A stretch of 64,000 bases of DNA from Chloroflexota bacterium (lineage in GTDB: Bacteria > Chloroflexota > Limnocylindria > Limnocylindrales > CSP1-4): assembly GCA_026004015.1 (NCBI GenBank), contig BPIH01000001.1, positions 80,398 through 144,397 of the forward strand. The letters are read 5' to 3'. Numbering within the stretch: position 1 is the first letter of the stretch; each line of letters opens with the position of its first letter. Position numbers and translations under genes: made by a program. Shown piece by piece: positions 10,897-20,477 of the stretch. The notes under the pieces are model-generated. The model was not told where the DNA came from. It saw nothing but the letters and a program-made list of their open reading frames with translations, and ran no database searches.

Positions 10897-11330
10897 AGTT
10901 CTGGGACAGCTCGGCGGTCGTCCCGCTGCTCGTGGCGGAGCCGAGCACGGAAGCCGCGACCCGGCTCTATCGGGATGACCCGGCCATGGTGGTCTGGTGG
11001 GGAACGCCGCTCGAGTGTGCCTCCGCCCTTGCCCGTCGGGAGCGGGAAGGCTCCCTCGATCCCGGGGCCGTCACCGAGGCCCTTGGGCGCCTCGCGGCGG
11101 TGGAGTCGGCCTGGCACGAGGTCCTGCCGAGCGACCGTCTCCGCGCCCAGGCAGTCCGGCTCGTCCGCGTCCACCCGCTGCGGGCCGCCGACGCGCTCCA
11201 GCTGGCGGCCGCCCTGGCCGTGGCGGAGGGGAACCCCGAGCGGCTGCCCTTCGTCACCCTCGACGGCCAGCTGGCCCTGGCCGCCGAACGGGAGGGGTTC
11301 CCGGTGGCGCGCCCCGGCGAGGCCGGCTAG
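10893..11330 (+). CDS. VapC-like PIN-domain toxin (second module)
   Basis: A 145-residue PIN protein starting at GTG 10893, overlapping the antitoxin stop. It opens VKFWDSSAVVPLLVAEPSTEA (first catalytic Asp) and has a YRDDPAMVVWWGTPLECASAL helix with the Glu. It ends HPLRAADALQLAAALAVAEG and PFVTLDGQLALAAEREGFPV, which carry the remaining acidic residues. This is the FitB/VapC type normally paired with Phd-like antitoxins, consistent with its neighbour. Target RNA unknown. No frameshift. Confidence 0.9.
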   Translation: MKFWDSSAVVPLLVAEPSTEAATRLYRDDPAMVVWWGTPLECASALARREREGSLDPGAVTEALGRLAAVESAWHEVLPSDRLRAQAVRLVRVHPLRAADALQLAAALAVAEGNPERLPFVTLDGQLALAAEREGFPVARPGEAG

Positions 11331-11395
11331 GAAGCGGCAACGGCTCGGGGCTGATTCCCGGCCCGTGTCTTCCCTGGGGCTCGACCTACCGCACC

Positions 11396-12220
11396 TCAGG
11401 GGCTGAACCAGCCGCCTCCGCCGCCTCCGCCGCCCCCTCCAAGGCCGCCGCTGCCTCCGCCGCCCCCTCCAAGGCCGCCGCTGCCGGTCGGCGAGATCCA
11501 CCACTCGACATCGTCCGGGGTAAAGGAACTTCCGTCGCTGAGCCAGCAAATGAGCCCGACCTCGTCGGAGTCGGGAGCCGTGACGACCACGACCCCGACG
11601 AACGAAACCCGGGGGGTCCCTCCTGGTGAGAGGTCGAAGGATTGCGAGAATCCGGAGACGTTGGGGTCTCCGCCCGGCAGTCCCGTTCCGACGACCGAGC
11701 AAACCCCCGGGGATGGGGGAACGAGCGCCTTCGCGACGACGAGGTACGTGCCGGAGGTCAGCGCCGGCCCCGGGTTGCCGGTCTTATGAACGAAGGTCAG
11801 CCCCGCGCCGGCGGGTCCCGTCGGCCCCTGCGGGCCGGGGGGCCCTGTCGGCCCAGGCGCCCCCTGCGGCCCTCGAGGCCCCTGTGGTCCGGGCGGCCCC
11901 TGGGGCCCCGTCGGCCCGGGCGGTCCCGTCGGCCCAGGCGCCCCCTGCGGCCCTCGAGGCCCCTGTGGTCCGGGCGGCCCCGTCGGCCCGGGCGGCCCCG
12001 TCGGCCCGGGCGGTCCCGCCGGCCCGGGAGGCCCTGTCGGTCCCGGTGGTCCGGAGACCGTCGGTCCCGGCGGCCCCGTCGGTCCCGGGGGTCCCACCGG
12101 TCCCTCGAGGATGCCGGTACTTGTGATGGCGATCACGAACACGAGGCTCACCGCAGTCGCCACGACGGTCGACGCGATCGTCATACTCAATTGCGGTGGC
12201 TGGGGCAGATTCATCGACAT
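11396..12220 (-). CDS. Membrane-anchored collagen-like (Gly-X-Y) protein
   Basis: 274 residues from ATG 12220, preceded by GGGGAGGAGTG. Residues 1-35 hold one transmembrane or signal-anchor helix ([20 protein letters not shown]). Then come roughly 40 uninterrupted Gly-X-Y triplets ([26 protein letters not shown]) with one break (TVS). A compact C-terminal domain of about 80 residues follows ([43 protein letters not shown] with two Cys). The end is Gly-rich ([17 protein letters not shown]). Bacterial collagen-like proteins form triple-helical surface stalks; the C-terminal beta-domain could be the trimerisation or binding head. Function unknown. Triplet-coding DNA (GGCCCCNNCGG) is itself repetitive and could recombine. 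Confidence 0.85.
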   Translation of the reverse strand: MSMNLPQPPQLSMTIASTVVATAVSLVFVIAITSTGILEGPVGPPGPTGPPGPTVSGPPGPTGPPGPAGPPGPTGPPGPTGPPGPQGPRGPQGAPGPTGPPGPTGPQGPPGPQGPRGPQGAPGPTGPPGPQGPTGPAGAGLTFVHKTGNPGPALTSGTYLVVAKALVPPSPGVCSVVGTGLPGGDPNVSGFSQSFDLSPGGTPRVSFVGVVVVTAPDSDEVGLICWLSDGSSFTPDDVEWWISPTGSGGLGGGGGGSGGLGGGGGGGGGGWFSP

Positions 12221-12428
12221 CGACACTCCTCCCCGTCGCTGACGAAGAATCGGCCGCAATCGTAGCCGGTGGTTCCTGCCGGAACAACTCAATGAGGCCG
12301 CGCGTCGGCATCCCAACGCCCCATGCGGCTGTCGGACCCCGGTCGCTCCTGGGGTCCAACGGTCCGCCTCAGCCCGTCGACCCTGACCCGTGGCGGCCTA
12401 AGTCAGCACGGACAACGGGATGCTTCCA

Positions 12429-12471
12429 GGCACCGGCGGGGACGTCTCGGGGACGTCTCACCGCCGGTGCC
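12429..12471. terminator. Perfect 11-bp inverted repeat, candidate terminator
   Basis: GGCACCGGCGG pairs exactly with CCGCCGGTGCC across a 21-nt loop containing GGACGTCTC twice. It lies 11 nt after the stop of the minus-strand secreted-protein gene. There is no U-run, so it would need Rho or act as an RNA-stabilising hairpin. A second, shorter inverted repeat (GGACCCC/GGGGTCC) is at 12334-12357. The surrounding 12221-12481 region has no gene. Confidence 0.55.
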
Positions 12472-12481
12472 CTTGAGGAGG

Positions 12482-12799
12482 TCAGGGGACGTGGAAGCCC
12501 GGCGACCGAGACTGCGGGTTGCAGAACGAGGCCCCCGGCGCAAACCCGTGCTCGAAATGGAACCCGGGGCCCGGCCCACCGGGGATGACCGCCCCGTTCC
12601 CGGCGATCGCCGCCCCGACCTGGCCCGCCGGCGGCCAACCCGACAGCGCGCCGCCCGTCACGTAATCGCGGACGACGTGCTGGCCATGCACCTGAATGCC
12701 GAGGGCCGTCACGTCGCTGCACGTCGGCGTCGCGGCCGAAACCGGCCCGGCCACCGTCACCGCGGCGAGGATGCCGACGAGAAGAACGATCCGCCGCAT
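12482..12799 (-). CDS. Small secreted protein of unknown function
   Basis: 105 residues. Residues 1-23 are a signal peptide (MRRIVLLVGILAAVTVAGPVSAA). The mature part has two Cys (TCSDV and SFCNP), probably a disulfide, plus several His and Gly/Pro-rich turns (GGPGPGFHFEHGFAPG). I do not recognise a characterised family. The ATG at 12799 shares its A with the TGA stop of the DUF4242 gene and has GGAGGT 7 nt upstream within that gene, so translation is coupled. A GTG at 12802 is the alternative start. The pairing with a metal-binding DUF4242 protein hints at a shared metal or stress role, which is inference only. Confidence 0.75.
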   Translation of the reverse strand: MRRIVLLVGILAAVTVAGPVSAATPTCSDVTALGIQVHGQHVVRDYVTGGALSGWPPAGQVGAAIAGNGAVIPGGPGPGFHFEHGFAPGASFCNPQSRSPGFHVP

Positions 12800-13050
12800 C
12801 ACGCTACCTCCACGCTCAGTTCGTAGATCTCGGCCGGTGGGTGGCCGGCTCGCTCGTGGACCCGGCGGACGGCTTCCTTGCTCGGGCCCGTGGCGAGACA
12901 GAAGACCTTGCCCGCCTCCGGGTCGAGCCAGGCCCGCTCGAAGTGGACGCCCTCGTCCCGCTCGATCGCGAGATCGCGCGCGTGGGCCTCCTGGAGCTGG
13001 GTAGCCGTCACGCCGAAGAACCCCGAATGGACGTCCATGAACTTCGCCAT
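12799..13050 (-). CDS. DUF4242 (SCO4226-like) ferredoxin-fold protein
   Basis: 83 residues. MAKFMDVHSGFFGVTATQLQEAHARD and FERAWLDPEAGKVFCLATGPSKEAVRRVHERAGHP match the DUF4242 alpha/beta family, whose Streptomyces member SCO4226 was described as a nickel-binding protein. The Cys and His in the FCLATGPS and ERAGHPP region are the likely ligands. The ATG at 13050 has AAGGAGG 7 nt upstream. It overlaps the following secreted-protein gene. Usually a stand-alone cytoplasmic protein; physiological role uncertain. Confidence 0.85.
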   Translation of the reverse strand: MAKFMDVHSGFFGVTATQLQEAHARDLAIERDEGVHFERAWLDPEAGKVFCLATGPSKEAVRRVHERAGHPPAEIYELSVEVA

Positions 13051-13337
13051 CCGATCCTCCTTGCTCTGTGCCCCGATTGGCAGGGCAGACCGGGACCGAT
13101 CGTCGGCGGTCCGGCCGGCTCGGTCATCGGTCGAACGACGGATGGGCCCTCGAAGTCGGTGGCTGCCACACGATCACTGCGGGCTCACGAAGAGGCTCGT
13201 CAGGTCCACCAAGCCCTGAGTCCCGAACGGATGGGCAGGCGCGGACGCCGCGAACGAGGAGTGCTCATCGGATCAGCCGGGATCGGGCCGGCTCCCCGGC
13301 GTGTCGCCCCCGAGCGCGAGCGACCGCGCCAAGACCC
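13051..13337. other. Divergent intergenic region
   Basis: About 290 nt between the minus-strand DUF4242 gene and the plus-strand LuxR-type regulator. No coding frame with the local codon bias was seen. It should hold both promoters; only the plus-strand one is readable. Confidence 0.4.
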
Positions 13338-13366
13338 TCGTCAAATCTGGGGTTTCTTCGTACACT
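13338..13366 (+). promoter_or_regulatory. Candidate promoter of the LuxR-type regulator
   Basis: TCGTCA, 17 nt, TACACT; the -10-like box ends 6 nt before ATG 13373, predicting a leaderless message. The stretch (AAATCTGGGGTTTCTTCGTACA) is the most AT-rich in the intergenic region. Confidence 0.45.
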
Positions 13367-13372
13367 CCGCCA

Positions 13373-16300
13373 ATGCCGACTCTCGGGCCTCTCGTCTGCC
13401 CGATCCTCGTCGGTCGTGACGGCCTCCTCCGGCTCGCCGACCGGCGGATCGAGGAGGCAGCCCGCGGGCGGGGCGGCCTCCTCCTCCTGGCCGGCGAGGC
13501 GGGCATCGGCAAAACGCGACTCCTCGCTGCCATCGAAGCGAAGGCCGGCGTGCGGGCTTCGCCCTACTGCGCGGGGCAACCTTCCCGCGCGACCTCGAAG
13601 TCCCCGCCGCCCCGTTCATCGACCTCGCCCGGAGCGATGCGGGCGCTCGGCTCGTGCCCGGACTCCTCGAGCGCCTCTTCGCGGCCCCGAGCGGCGGGGA
13701 CGCCCACCGCCGGCGGCGCCTTCTCGTCCTCGATGCCGCCGACATCCTCGCTCGAGCGGGCGGCGGCCGAGCGCTCCTCATTGCCCTCGAGGATCTCCAC
13801 TGGGCCGACGATCTCGCGCTCGAGATCGTCGCCGCCCTCGCCCGACGTCTCGCCGAGCTGCCGATCCTCGTCGTTGCCACCTACCGGAGCGACGAGCTCT
13901 ACCCGCGGATCCCGATGCGCGACTGGCGATCCCGTCTCCTCGCCCAGCGCCTCGCCGAGGAGGCACGCCTCCCCCGTCTCGACGTCTCGGCGGTGGCGAC
14001 GATGGCAGCCCTCCTGCTCGGGTCGGAGCTCCCCGTGGCCCAGGACGTGGTCATGGCCATCTACGCCCGGAGCGACGGCATCCCCCTCCACGTCGAGGAG
14101 CTCCTCGGCGTCGCCATCGGTTCCATCAGGGGACGGGCCGACGCGATCCGCGCCGCGGACGTGCCGGATACCCTCGCCGATGCGGTCCGGAGCCGGCTTG
14201 CCCGGCGGTCGGCCCGCGCCCAGCGGATCGCCCAGGCTGCGGCCGTCTACGGCCGCTCCTTCGACATCGACAGCCTCGCTGCCGTTGTCGCCTGGTCCGT
14301 CGACCCCGTGGCAACGGCCGTTGCAGAACTCGCCGACCACTTCATCGTCGTTCCGTCCGTCGAGCCGGGTCGGTTCGACTTTCGCCACGCCTTGATCCGG
14401 GACGCGATCCACGCCACCGTCGATGCTCCCACCCGGCGCCGCCTCCACTCGCGGGTCGCCGACGTGGCTGCTGCCGAGGGGCTCGACGAGGGGTTTTGCT
14501 CGATTCACTTCGAGGCCGCCGGCCGGCGGGACGAGGCGTACCGAGCGGCCCTCTCCGCCGCTCGACGCGCGATGACCCTCTGGTCGCGGCACGAGGCCTG
14601 TGAGCTCTACCAGCGCGCCCTCCGCAATCGGCCGCCCCACCTCTCCGAGCTCGAGCACGCGAGGTTGCTGGAGGAGCATGCGACGGCGGCCGCCTCGGCC
14701 GACGACAACGCAAGCGCTGCCGAGTCCCTCGTCGAGGCCCAGGAGCACTATCGTCGGGCCGGCCGACCCGTCGACGCGTGCCGCCTCCTCGCCCCTCTCG
14801 TTGCGGCGCGCCACCTCTTGGGCGACGGCCTCGAGGAGCGGGCGAGGCTCCTCCGGGGCGGCCTGGACGAGCTCGACGCCGTCGCCCGCGCGGCCGGGGT
14901 CGAGGGGCGGTCCGAGGGGTCGTGGGCGGACGACTCCATCGGCGACGCTGAGGCCGAAGGGCCGTCCGGCGCGCCCGAGGTCGACACCATCGACGCCCGC
15001 CTGGTCCGGGCTCGCCTCCTCTCCGGCCTCTGCGCGGCCTACATGCTCGACCGTCGCCTCGACGAGTCGATCGAGTACGGCGAGGCCGCCCTCCGTCTCG
15101 CCGTCGAGCTCGGCGACGAGGCAACCGAGCTCGACACCCTGGCGACCCTCGGCTCGGACCTCGTCTTCGCCGGCCGGATGGACGAGGGCTGGGCGATGTT
15201 CGAGGCGGCCGTCGGCCGAGCGCGCGCGGCGCAGCGCGAGACCGAGGCGGCCCGGACCTACCGGATGATCGGCTCGTGCGCCTCCGTCCTCGTCGAGTAC
15301 GAGCGCGCCGAGCGCTGGCTCCGCGAGGGGATCGACTACGCGGAGCGAGTCGAGCTCTGGAACCACCGCCACTACATGGCCGCCCACCTCGGTCACGTCC
15401 TCTGGGCCACGGGTCGGTGGGACGAGGGCGAACGGGTGGCCGCCCACGCCCTCGCCGACGGACGGGGCGGCATCACGACCCGGATCACCGCCCTCCACGT
15501 CCTCGGCTACGTCGCCCTCGGGCGTGGGGATCTGACCGCGGCCCGCCGGCACCTCGATCAGGCCCGGGAGCTCGGGGAGTCGATGCGCGAGCTCCAGCGG
15601 CTCTCTCCCGCGCTCTGGGGACTCGCCGAAGTCGATCTCCTCGCGGGTGACGTGAGCGCCGCGATTGACGGCTCGGAGCGTGGCTTCGCCGCCTCGGCGG
15701 TCGTGGCCGACGCGGCCTACCTCTTCCCCTTCCTCGTGACCGGAACTCGGGCTCGCCTCGCCGCCAGGGACGTCGCGGCTGCCGAGCGTTGGGTGGCCGA
15801 CGTCTCGGCCGCCCTCCGCCGACGGAGCATCCCGGGTACCCTGCCGGCGATCGACCACGCCGTCGGCCTCCTCGCGCTGGCCCGCGGCGCGACCGGGGCC
15901 GCCCGCTCGGCCCTCCGAGCTGCCCGGCACGGCTGGCTCGAACGGACGCGCGTCTGGGAGGGGACGTGGGCCAGCCTTGACCTCGCCCTCGTCGAAACCC
16001 GCTCGAACCGACTCGTCGAGGCCGACCGCCTCGTCGCCGAGGTCCTCGACCTGGCCCGGACCCTCGGGAGCGCTCCGTTGGTAGACCGCGCGGCCGCCCT
16101 CGAGCGCCGGATCCGGGCCCGACACCCGACTCCCGACCCGTGGGCCCCGCTCACGGCCCGGGAGTACGAGATCGCCCGCGCGGTCGCGGGGGGCCGGACG
16201 AACGCGGAGATCGCCGCCGAGCTCGGGCTCTCCCCGAAGACGGTCGCCGCGCACGTCGAGCACATCCTGAACAAGCTCGGCGCGAGTCGGCGGGCGGAGA

Positions 16301-16428
16301 TCGCCGCCTGGGCTACCGCTGCCGCGACCCGGGATGGGGCCGCCGCTCCCACCGGGCTAGGTCCGAACCAGGGCCGCGACGACCGAACCGCCGGTCGACC
16401 CTCCCGGACTGGTGAGGGCCCCGGCTGA
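13373..16428 (+). CDS. LuxR-family ATPase transcription regulator (LAL/MalT-like), frameshifted
   Basis: About 1018 residues after correcting one missing base near 13557. Domains in order: a P-loop NTPase with GGLLLLAGEAGIGKTRLLAAI (Walker A, residues 35-55) and ALLIALEDLHWADDLALEIV (Walker B); a helical extension (DGIPLHVEELL, DTLADAVRSRLARR); a long TPR-like region of helical pairs (about 330-900); and a C-terminal LuxR helix-turn-helix (LTAREYEIARAVAGGRTNAEIAAELGLSPKTVAAHVEHILNKLGA). Such STAND-type regulators bind an inducer, oligomerise on ATP and activate transcription. The inducer is unknown. It is transcribed away from the DUF4242 pair and is followed by 450 nt without a gene. Confidence 0.9.
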
Positions 16429-16878
16429 TCGGGGGCGGCCCAGGGTGGGACCTCGTCGCGGCGATACGAGCAGCGGGGTCACCGCAGTCCCCACCACGGC
16501 CCGAGTGCCGAAACCCTGAAGCCCCACCAAGGTACGGGCGACGGACGTATTCGCTGGGCGCCCCTTGGGGGAGGAGCTGACCCGGTCTTTTTTCGGTACT
16601 CGCGGGGAGAGTGAACCGCCGAAACGGGTTGCCGTTTTCCACGCCTGCCGCCCGGGGTCCGAGCGTGGCGAGGCGAGCCGGTCCGGATCGCTCGCCGTCC
16701 GATCTTCTCGGATCCTCGCCGGGCGAGTAGATCGGAACGGTCGTCGACCGGTTCACTCGTCCCAGGAGTAATCGAGAACTCCGGGTGGCTCCGGCGGGCG
16801 CGTCACGCTCCCCGCGAGTACCGTGGACAACCGGCCCGCCGACGGCGACCCCGACGGCCGCTCGGCGGTGTGAGGAGC
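16429..16878. other. Intergenic region with short inverted and direct repeats
   Basis: 450 nt between converging genes. A motif of about 17-20 nt occurs once forward (GGTACTCGCGGGGAGAGTGA near 16595). It recurs in reverse near 16713, 16754 (CACTCGTCCCAGGAGTA) and 16804 (CACGCTCCCCGCGAGTA), the last two 50 nt apart. A run of six T (GGTCTTTTTTCGG) at about 16587 is unusual for this genome. No gene is supported. Confidence 0.45.
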
Positions 16879-17361
16879 CTACGCGGGACCATCGGGACCG
16901 CTGCCGGTTTCGGCGGCTTCGATGGCGGCGATTTTCGCGAGCCGCCGCCGGTGCCGCTCCTCGCCGCTGAAGCGAGCCCGCAGGAAGGCGAGGGTGCACT
17001 CGAGGGCGAGCTCCGGGCCGACGACCCGGCCGCCGAGGACGAGGACGTTCAGGTCGTCGTGCTCGACCCCCTGCCGGGCCGAGTACGTGTCGTGGCAGAT
17101 GGCGGCCCGAATCCCCCGCATCTTGCTCGCCGCCACTGCCGCGCCGATCCCGCTCCCGCAGACGAGGATCCCCCGCTCGGCGCGACCCGAGCGGATCGCC
17201 TCACCGATCGCCTTCGCGTAGTCCGGGTAGTCGTCGCCGGGGTCCTCGCCGTGGCCGCCGAGATCGACGAGGTCGAGGCCGAGGTCGAGGGCGGCGAGCC
17301 TGGCGAGGAGCTCGTCCTTGAGGGCGGCGCCGGCGTGATCGGCGGCGAGGGCGACGCGCAT
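16879..17361 (-). CDS. rpiB: Ribose-5-phosphate isomerase B
   Basis: Interconverts ribose-5-P and ribulose-5-P. 160 residues: [18 protein letters not shown] (active-site DHAG), [32 protein letters not shown] (catalytic Cys and the phosphate-binding GSGIG loop), [30 protein letters not shown]. Length and all motifs are normal. The ATG at 17361 overlaps the tkt stop as TGATG, so the pair is translationally coupled and covers the non-oxidative branch that complements the gnd-zwf-pgl operon at 4-9 kb. A galactose-6-P isomerase (LacAB) reading is unlikely here. Confidence 0.95.
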   Translation of the reverse strand: MRVALAADHAGAALKDELLARLAALDLGLDLVDLGGHGEDPGDDYPDYAKAIGEAIRSGRAERGILVCGSGIGAAVAASKMRGIRAAICHDTYSARQGVEHDDLNVLVLGGRVVGPELALECTLAFLRARFSGEERHRRRLAKIAAIEAAETGSGPDGPA

Positions 17362-19464
17362 CAGTGGCTCGGTAGGTGGGCCTCGGCGGCCTCGGGCGGC
17401 ATCGGGACCCGGCCCCGGAGCCCGTCTCGGACGACCCGCCGCCCGATCTCGGCGATCCGCTCCGGTGTGAAGCCGAACTTGGCGAGGACCGTCGCCCCCG
17501 GCGCCGAGGCGCCGAAGCGGTCGATGGCGACGATGGCCCCCTGCTCGCCGACCCAGCGCTCCCAGCCGAGGGCGACGCCGGCCTCGACGCTCACCCGCGG
17601 GACGCCGGGCGGGAGGACGCCGTCGCGGTAGGCCGCGTCCTGGGCCTCGAAGCGCTCCCAGCAGGGGAGCGAGACGACCCGGGTCGGGATCCCGTCCGCC
17701 TCGAGGCGCTCGGCGGCCGCCATGGCGACGTGGAGCTCGGACCCCGTGGCGATGAGGACGAGGGCCGGCTTCCCGCCGTTCGCCTCGCTCGATGCCCGCC
17801 GGAGGACGTAGCCGCCGCGACGAACTCCCTCCCGGGCGAGCTCGGCCGTCCCGGGCAGGGTCGGCAGCTTCTGGCGCGAAAGGACGAGGGCGACCGGCCC
17901 GCGCGGGGCGTCGAGGTCCCCGTCGGCGGCGTTCCGTTCGAGGGCGAGGGCCCAGGCCGCGGCCGTCTCGTTGGCGTCGCCCGGGCGGACGACCCAGAGG
18001 TTCGGGATCGCCCGGAGGGCGGCGAGGTGCTCGACCGGCTGGTGGGTCGGCCCGTCCTCGCCGAGCCCGACCGAATCGTGGGTCCAGACGTAGACGACCG
18101 GGAGGCCGGCGAGGGCGGCGAGGCGGACCGAGCCGCGCATGTAGTCGCTGAAGGTGAGGAACGTCCCGACGAAGGGCCGGAGGCCGCCGTGGTAGGCGAT
18201 CCCGTTCGCGGCCGCCCCCATGGCGTGCTCGCGGACCCCGAAGCGGATGTTCCGGCCGGCCTCGTCGGCGGTGAGGACGCCGCCGTCGGGGATGTCGGTC
18301 AGGTTCGACTCGGAGAGGTCGGCCGAGCCGCCGATGAGCTCCGGGACGACGGGCGCCAGGGCGGCGATGGCGTGTTGGCTCGCCTGGCGGGTGGCGAAGT
18401 CCTCGCCAACGGCGTAGACGCGAAGGGCCTTCCCCCATCCTTCCGGGAGCCGGCCGGCGAAGCGGCGGCGGAACTCGGCGGCGAGGTCCGGGTAGTCGCG
18501 CTCGTAGCGGGCGAAGCGCTCCTCCCAGACCGAGACGAGCTGCTCGCCCCGCGGAATCGCCTCCCGGAAGTGGGCGAGGACGTCGTCGGGGACGTAGAAG
18601 TGTCGGTCCGGGTCCCAGCCGTAGGCCTGCTTCGTCAGCCGGACCTCCTCCTCGCCGAGGGGTGCGCCGTGGGCCTTGTGGGAGTCCTGCTTGTTCGGGC
18701 TGCCGTAGCCGATGTGGGTCCGGACGGCGATGAGGGAGGGGAGGTCGTCGGCCCGCGCCCGTTCGATCGCGGCGGCGATGGCCTCGACGTTCGTCCCGTC
18801 TTCGACCCGGTCGACCTGCCAGCGGTACGCCTCGAAGCGGGCCAGGACGTCCTCGCTCCAGGCCATCGAGGTCGGGCCGTCGAGCTGGATCTTGTTGTCG
18901 TCGTAGAGGACGATGAGCTTGCCGAGCCGGAGGTGGCCGGCCAGCGAGCAGGCCTCCGAGGCGACGCCCTCCTGGAGGTCGCCGTCGGAGGCGATGACGT
19001 ACGTCCAGTGGTCGACGATGTCGTGGCCGGGCCGGTTGAACTCGGCGGCGAGTCGCCGCTCGGCGATCGCCATCCCGACGGCGTTCGAGATCCCCTGACC
19101 CAAGGGCCCGGTCGTCGCCTCGACGCCCGGCGTCAAGCCGTACTCCGGGTGGCCCGGCGTCCGGCTCCCCCACTGACGAAAGGCCATGAGCTCCTCGAGC
19201 TCGAGGCCGTAGCCGGTCAGGTAGAGGAGCGAGTAGAGGAGCATCGAGGCGTGCCCGGCCGAGAGGACGAAGCGGTCGCGGTCGGGCCAGTCGGGGCGGG
19301 TCGGGCGCGTGGCGGAGGAACCGGGTCCAGAGGGCGTAGGCCATCGGGGCCGCCCCCATCGGCGAGCCCGGGTGGCCGGAGTTCGCCTTCTGGACCGCGT
19401 CGATGGAGAGGGTCCGGATCGTGTCGATGGCGAGGCGTTCGAGGGACGGCGCGGCGATCGTCAT
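17361..19464 (-). CDS. tkt: Transketolase, one frameshift
   Basis: TPP-dependent two-carbon transfer in the pentose phosphate and Calvin-type cycles. The start ATG 19464 gives [40 protein letters not shown]. One surplus C near 19303 shifts the frame; corrected, it runs through [22 protein letters not shown]. The TPP motif ([14 protein letters not shown] to [14 protein letters not shown]), the pyrimidine-domain [15 protein letters not shown]-type segment and the C-terminal domain follow, with a stop at 17361. About 700 residues is usual. The NSGHPG, GHAS and histidine residues of the active site are all present. It is transcribed divergently from the haem operon; 152 nt separate the two starts. 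Confidence 0.95.
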
Positions 19465-19578
19465 GCGGGCAGGCTCCAGGGTGTCAGGGGGTCGCGCCGA
19501 TTGTACGCCAGCCCGGTGGCCTCCCCGGGGGCGGGGCTGTTGGGGAGCCGCGTCGGACGGCCAACATTCCAGGTAGTC

Positions 19579-19609
19579 TTTGACAATCTTAGAGAGCTTT
19601 GGATAGATT
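19579..19609 (+). promoter_or_regulatory. Candidate promoter of the haem operon
   Basis: A perfect TTGACA at 19579-19584 in an AT-rich island (ATCTTAGAGAGCTTTGGATAGATT). GATAGA or TAGATT at 17-19 nt spacing could be the -10 element. It ends 7-9 nt before ATG 19617, again pointing to a leaderless or near-leaderless mRNA. It lies in the divergent tkt/hem intergenic region. Confidence 0.55.
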
Positions 19610-19616
19610 CGGACCC

Positions 19617-20468
19617 ATGCCAGGAAACCGTTCGGAGGCCGGATCGGGTTCGACCGCCGGGCCGAGCACCGCGACGAGACGAACACGCACCGCGCAGGCG
19701 ACCCGATCGCCGGGGAGCGAGGGCTCGGGTTGGGTCTCCCTCGGCGAGGCGAGTCGCCTCCTCGGGATCTCGCCGGGCACCCTCAGGCGCTGGGCCGACG
19801 CGGGTCGTCTGCCCGTCTTTACGACCCCGGGCGGACATCGCCGCTTTCCCCGCCAGGCCCTCCGCGCCCTGCTGCCGGCCTCGCGCCCCCGCCGCCCGTC
19901 CCTCGCTCGGCTCGGCGCCTCCCCTGAGCGGATCGCCCGAGCCTACCGACCACGACGGCATCCGCCGGCCGAAGCTGCCGGGCCCGATCCGATCCTCGGT
20001 CGACTCTCGGACGAGGACCGGACCCGCTTCCGGGAGCGGGGCCGGCGGCTGGTCGGACTTCTCCTCGAGCACCTCGACGCCCCGGATCGGGAGACGCGGG
20101 CCCTAACCCTCCAGGAGGCTCGACAGGTGGCGGCCGAGCACGGCCGCGTGCTGGCTGACCTCGGGCTGTCGCTGACCGACGCCGTCGCCGCCTTCCTCCG
20201 CTTCCGGACCCCCTTCCTCACCGAGCTCGCCGCCCTCGCCCGGCGGCGGAACCTCGACACGAGGGAGGCGACGGTGCTCCTGACCGACGCCGACCGAGCG
20301 ACGGACAGCCTCCTCGTGGCGATGATGACGGGCCACACCCTCGCCACCGGTCAGCGACTCGTGGAGACCGGTCGCCTCGGGCGGAGCCGAGCTCGGGGGA
20401 GCCACGCGGGGGATGGTCCCTCGCGCGGGATCGACGCCACCCGCCGGGTCGACTCGGCCGAAGGCTGA
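19617..20468 (+). CDS. Excisionase/MerR-type helix-turn-helix regulator heading the haem operon
   Basis: 283 residues from ATG 19617. After a charged, low-complexity N-terminus (about 35 residues) comes a winged-helix excisionase-type domain: [47 protein letters not shown]. The C-terminal half (about 115-250) is all helical ([48 protein letters not shown]). It resembles the four-helix RsbR-N/globin-like sensor fold, which in related proteins can bind haem or gases; that is inference. It is the first gene, 9 nt before hemA, so it may regulate haem synthesis. No frameshift. Confidence 0.75.
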   Translation: MPGNRSEAGSGSTAGPSTATRRTRTAQATRSPGSEGSGWVSLGEASRLLGISPGTLRRWADAGRLPVFTTPGGHRRFPRQALRALLPASRPRRPSLARLGASPERIARAYRPRRHPPAEAAGPDPILGRLSDEDRTRFRERGRRLVGLLLEHLDAPDRETRALTLQEARQVAAEHGRVLADLGLSLTDAVAAFLRFRTPFLTELAALARRRNLDTREATVLLTDADRATDSLLVAMMTGHTLATGQRLVETGRLGRSRARGSHAGDGPSRGIDATRRVDSAEG

Positions 20469-20477
20469 GCCGTCGAG

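Noticed and set aside
13564-16263. 899-residue minus-strand ORF
   Set aside because: It is the antisense shadow of the LuxR-type regulator, whose ATPase and helix-turn-helix motifs are unmistakable.
17376-19583. 735-residue plus-strand ORF
   Set aside because: Antisense shadow of transketolase; composition is Gly/Asp/Arg-rich with no fold.
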